A DNA stretch of 58,405 nucleotides from Akkermansiaceae bacterium. GTDB lineage: Bacteria; Verrucomicrobiota; Verrucomicrobiia; Verrucomicrobiales; Akkermansiaceae. Shown here piece after piece: positions 56,951 to 58,405 of this stretch (its first letter is position 1; every line of letters starts with the position of its first letter). A model generated the notes under the pieces. It searched no databases and was not told the origin of the DNA. It was given only the letters and a program-made list of their open reading frames with translations. The stretch spans positions 1 to 58,405 of the forward strand of contig CAIZNN010000256.1 in NCBI GenBank assembly GCA_903934285.1. Reading direction: 5' to 3'. A program made the translations under genes and the position numbers.

Positions 56951-57214
56951 TTATTCATAGTGCGTCCAAAGCCTGATGACCTTCACCACCCGTTGTCCTT
57001 CATGAACTTGATAGACCAACCGATGCTGGAGATTGAGACGTCGCGAATAGGCTCCCTTGAGATCTCCAACCAGTGCTTCGAATGGCGGTGGGTCCGCGAA
57101 TGGATTCTCGCCAATGACCTTCAGCACTTCCCTGGCCTTTTGGGCCAGCGAGCTGCCCTTGAGCTTCTTCGCATCCTTCTTCGCCTGCTTGGTGTAGACC
57201 AGTTCGTAGTTCAC
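56951..57214 (-). CDS. yoeB: YoeB/RelE-type mRNA interferase toxin
   Basis: This 87-residue toxin is expected to cleave mRNA on the ribosome. The sequence NYELVYTKQAKKDAKKLKGS, PPFEALVGDLKGAYSRRLNL and HRLVYQVHEGQRVVKVIRLW is that of the YoeB/Txe family, with conserved E, R and a C-terminal H-Y pair (THYE) in place of the usual HY end. Translation starts at GTG (57214), overlapping the antitoxin stop as GTGA. It forms a pair with the YefM-like antitoxin upstream. Confidence 0.9.
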   Translation of the reverse strand: MNYELVYTKQAKKDAKKLKGSSLAQKAREVLKVIGENPFADPPPFEALVGDLKGAYSRRLNLQHRLVYQVHEGQRVVKVIRLWTHYE

Positions 57215-57453
57215 AGGTCAATCTCTCGGCTACAGTTGGCGAGCGGTACATCCATTCCTTGGCGGATCGAGTCTCTCATTCCAGGCATGCTGACAAGGTA
57301 CAGCGTCTCTTGGATTGCTCTCCAGTCAGCCTCACCAACCAATACGGCATTGCCCCGCCTCCCGGTAATGTGAACCGGTTCGTGGTCGGAAACCGCAGCA
57401 TCAATGACCCGATAGAGGTCTGAACGGGCGGAAGTAGCTGTGATGGTCTTCAT
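57211..57453 (-). CDS. yefM: YefM-type antitoxin
   Basis: This 80-residue antitoxin starts MKTITATSARSDLYRVIDAA and contains EPVHITGRRGNAVLVGEADW. This is the canonical YefM/Phd N-terminus, followed by ETLYLVSMPGMRDSIRQGMD, which contacts the toxin. It is coupled to yoeB by overlapping codons. Its first 53 bases overlap the 3' end of the HTH ORF in another frame. The longer open frame to 57504 has no family similarity. Confidence 0.9.
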   Translation of the reverse strand: MKTITATSARSDLYRVIDAAVSDHEPVHITGRRGNAVLVGEADWRAIQETLYLVSMPGMRDSIRQGMDVPLANCSREIDL

Positions 57454-57784
57454 GCGGGAACCGTGCGCTATCCCGTGCGGTTTGCAAGGGCGATCTTTGC
57501 GCACCCAACGTGCGGGCCTGCCACCGGCAACCGGGGGCTGACCTTCGACGTGGGGGGGAGGGTTGATCTTTCACGGCTTGCGGCTTGCGCCCGACGACGC
57601 GCAATAATGCCTTGGCCGGACCTTCGGGTGCCCTTCGTCCTTGCTCCCAGTTCTGAAGCGTCCTGATGCTGACGCCGATCATTTGTGAAAAGTCGGACTG
57701 AGTAAGGCCGGGCCGTTCTCTGAGCGCTCTCAATTGAGCGGGAGTCAGATCGGTTTGTTTGTTCTTCGGGTAGGCCGTCAGCAT
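57401..57784 (-). CDS. XRE-family helix-turn-helix protein with aberrant C-terminus
   Basis: The first about 75 residues match HigA/NadS-type regulators: LTPAQLRALRERPGLTQSDF and MIGVSIRTLQNWEQGRRAPE with GPAKALLRVV. Such proteins normally end soon after this. Here the frame continues for about 50 basic, unrelated residues and runs into yefM in another frame, so the gene is probably truncated or frameshifted. No HigB/RelE partner lies directly upstream. It may regulate the yefM-yoeB promoter or be a remnant of another module. Confidence 0.62.
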   Translation of the reverse strand: MLTAYPKNKQTDLTPAQLRALRERPGLTQSDFSQMIGVSIRTLQNWEQGRRAPEGPAKALLRVVGRKPQAVKDQPSPPRRRSAPGCRWQARTLGAQRSPLQTARDSARFPHEDHHSYFRPFRPLSGH

Positions 57785-57831
57785 GAAAGCTGTGTCACCC
57801 TGCCATCCACTACTTGTTCGCCTTGTTGAAG

Positions 57832-58152
57832 TTACTTGTTGAGAGCCCACAGAATCAGCAGGAACAGCGGTACAAACAAGAGCAAAAACCAGCCACCCCA
57901 ACGAAGGAATGTCGGATGTGATTGTTCATCAATGGGTCGCCCTCCTCCCCAAAGGACTCCGGTGTAGGCCGCCATCGCGTCGGAGAACCAAATACAACTT
58001 GTCGGCAATAAGAAGTATGCGGCTGTCTTGAATGCTTGGCCGCACCCGTGCCTGTAAAATGCTAGACCAAACCAAACGGCATAGACGATTCCACAAGCGA
58101 TTCGATGCGCTTTCTGCTTTTTGTCGACGGCGTATTCTCCTTCAACATTCAT
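57832..58152 (-). CDS. Small hypothetical membrane protein
   Basis: The 106-residue protein has a charged N-terminus and about three hydrophobic segments: IACGIVYAVWFGLAFY, AYFLLPTSCIWFSDAMAAY and WFLLLFVPLFLLILWAL. No family was recognised. Base composition is clearly more AT-rich than the rest of the window, as is common in recently acquired DNA. It lies 47 bases upstream of the HTH ORF on the same strand. Confidence 0.6.
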   Translation of the reverse strand: MNVEGEYAVDKKQKAHRIACGIVYAVWFGLAFYRHGCGQAFKTAAYFLLPTSCIWFSDAMAAYTGVLWGGGRPIDEQSHPTFLRWGGWFLLLFVPLFLLILWALNK

Positions 58153-58272
58153 CTATTTGTTAATTGCCCAACGCTAATATGCTGGCACCGGCGGAGATTG
58201 AAAGGAATTTGTCATGAGACATTTCGAGCTAAACGCCGGTTGCCCAGCCATGCCTTGTGGGGCTCTTACTGA
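58153..58272. other. AT-richer intergenic segment
   Basis: This short segment at the right edge carries no recognisable gene, RNA or repeat. Its composition matches the AT-rich small membrane protein next to it. Confidence 0.4.
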
Positions 58273-58404
58273 CTAGTCCTTGGCATAGACTACACTTGGG
58301 GCACGAAAGAATGATCTTACAAGTTTTGGGTTTGATTTAATGTTAGCCATATCTGTGATAACTCTTTCCTTGAGGGATTCGTTTTGTTTGAGAGGCTTCT
58401 TCGA
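58273..58404 (-). CDS. Possible C-terminal end of a gene entering from the right edge
   Basis: On the minus strand a frame open from the window edge gives about 43 residues (SLKERVITDMANIKSNPKLV, RSFFRAPSVVYAKD) before a TAG at 58275-58273. The composition looks protein-like and AT-rich. There is no family match and the 5' part is outside the window, so this is tentative. Confidence 0.3.
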   Translation of the reverse strand, partial: SKKPLKQNESLKERVITDMANIKSNPKLVRSFFRAPSVVYAKD

Positions 58405-58405
58405 C

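Overview
The window is GC-rich bacterial chromosome and most likely comes from a member of the Verrucomicrobiota (Verrucomicrobiae; Luteolibacter/Prosthecobacter-like). This is an inference. It rests on a fused MurC-MurB protein, a divergent FtsZ with a very long linker, a pseudopilin/secretin operon of the kind found in this phylum, EF-hand-like secreted proteins and IS200-like (RAYT) transposases. Almost all genes are ordinary chromosomal genes. No prophage, rRNA operon or CRISPR array is visible.

Layout. 1-2 kb: a truncated Y1 transposase and a lone sugar-binding lipoprotein. 2.1-4.9 kb: a NarL-type two-component pair. 4.9-8 kb: ndk, thiE, accC and accB on the minus strand. 8.2-9 kb: an L,D-transpeptidase and tRNA-Arg(CCG). 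9.0-17.5 kb: one minus-strand operon for a type II secretion/type IV pilus-like apparatus, in the order gspG-H-I-J-K-L, an M/PilO-like gene, a C-like gene, and the secretin gspD. No gspE or gspF is present. 17.6-18.4 kb: a Phd/PIN toxin-antitoxin pair. 18.5-22.6 kb: a carboxynorspermidine-synthase-like enzyme, a secreted EF-hand protein and RNase D. 22.7-28.5 kb: gyrB and gyrA, separated by a four-helix-bundle (S23-type) gene embedded in heptamer repeat arrays. 28.5-36.9 kb: moeB with a rhodanese domain, a RelB-like orphan antitoxin, a flavoprotein, kdsD, two helical-repeat membrane proteins, a sugar isomerase and a ThuA protein. 36.9-45.8 kb: a division and cell-wall cluster on the minus strand (murG, murC-murB, ddl, ftsQ, ftsA, ftsZ). 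46-51 kb: isochorismate synthase, a lone prepilin-like protein, an HlyD-like protein, a B12-binding radical SAM protein and a transposase remnant. 51.2-56.6 kb: a second Phd/PIN pair, gltX, aroE and two membrane-anchored proteins of unknown function. 56.9-58.4 kb: a more AT-rich end with YefM/YoeB, an HTH protein and a small membrane protein.

The most interesting structure is around gyrA. Heptamer arrays (GTCATTR units, and CCAATGA in the opposite orientation) start at the gyrB stop codon, supply the stop codon of the inserted S23-type gene, form a perfect 22-bp inverted repeat upstream of gyrA and run through its start codon. GyrA therefore begins with residues written by the repeat. At its other end gyrA stops inside a 26-bp perfect palindrome. 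Three other signals cut across genes: enrichment of the heptamer CTAACAA/TTGTTAG, start codons preceded by C-rich tracts rather than Shine-Dalgarno sequences, and a 31-bp element present in two divergent intergenic regions. Counts given here were made by eye.
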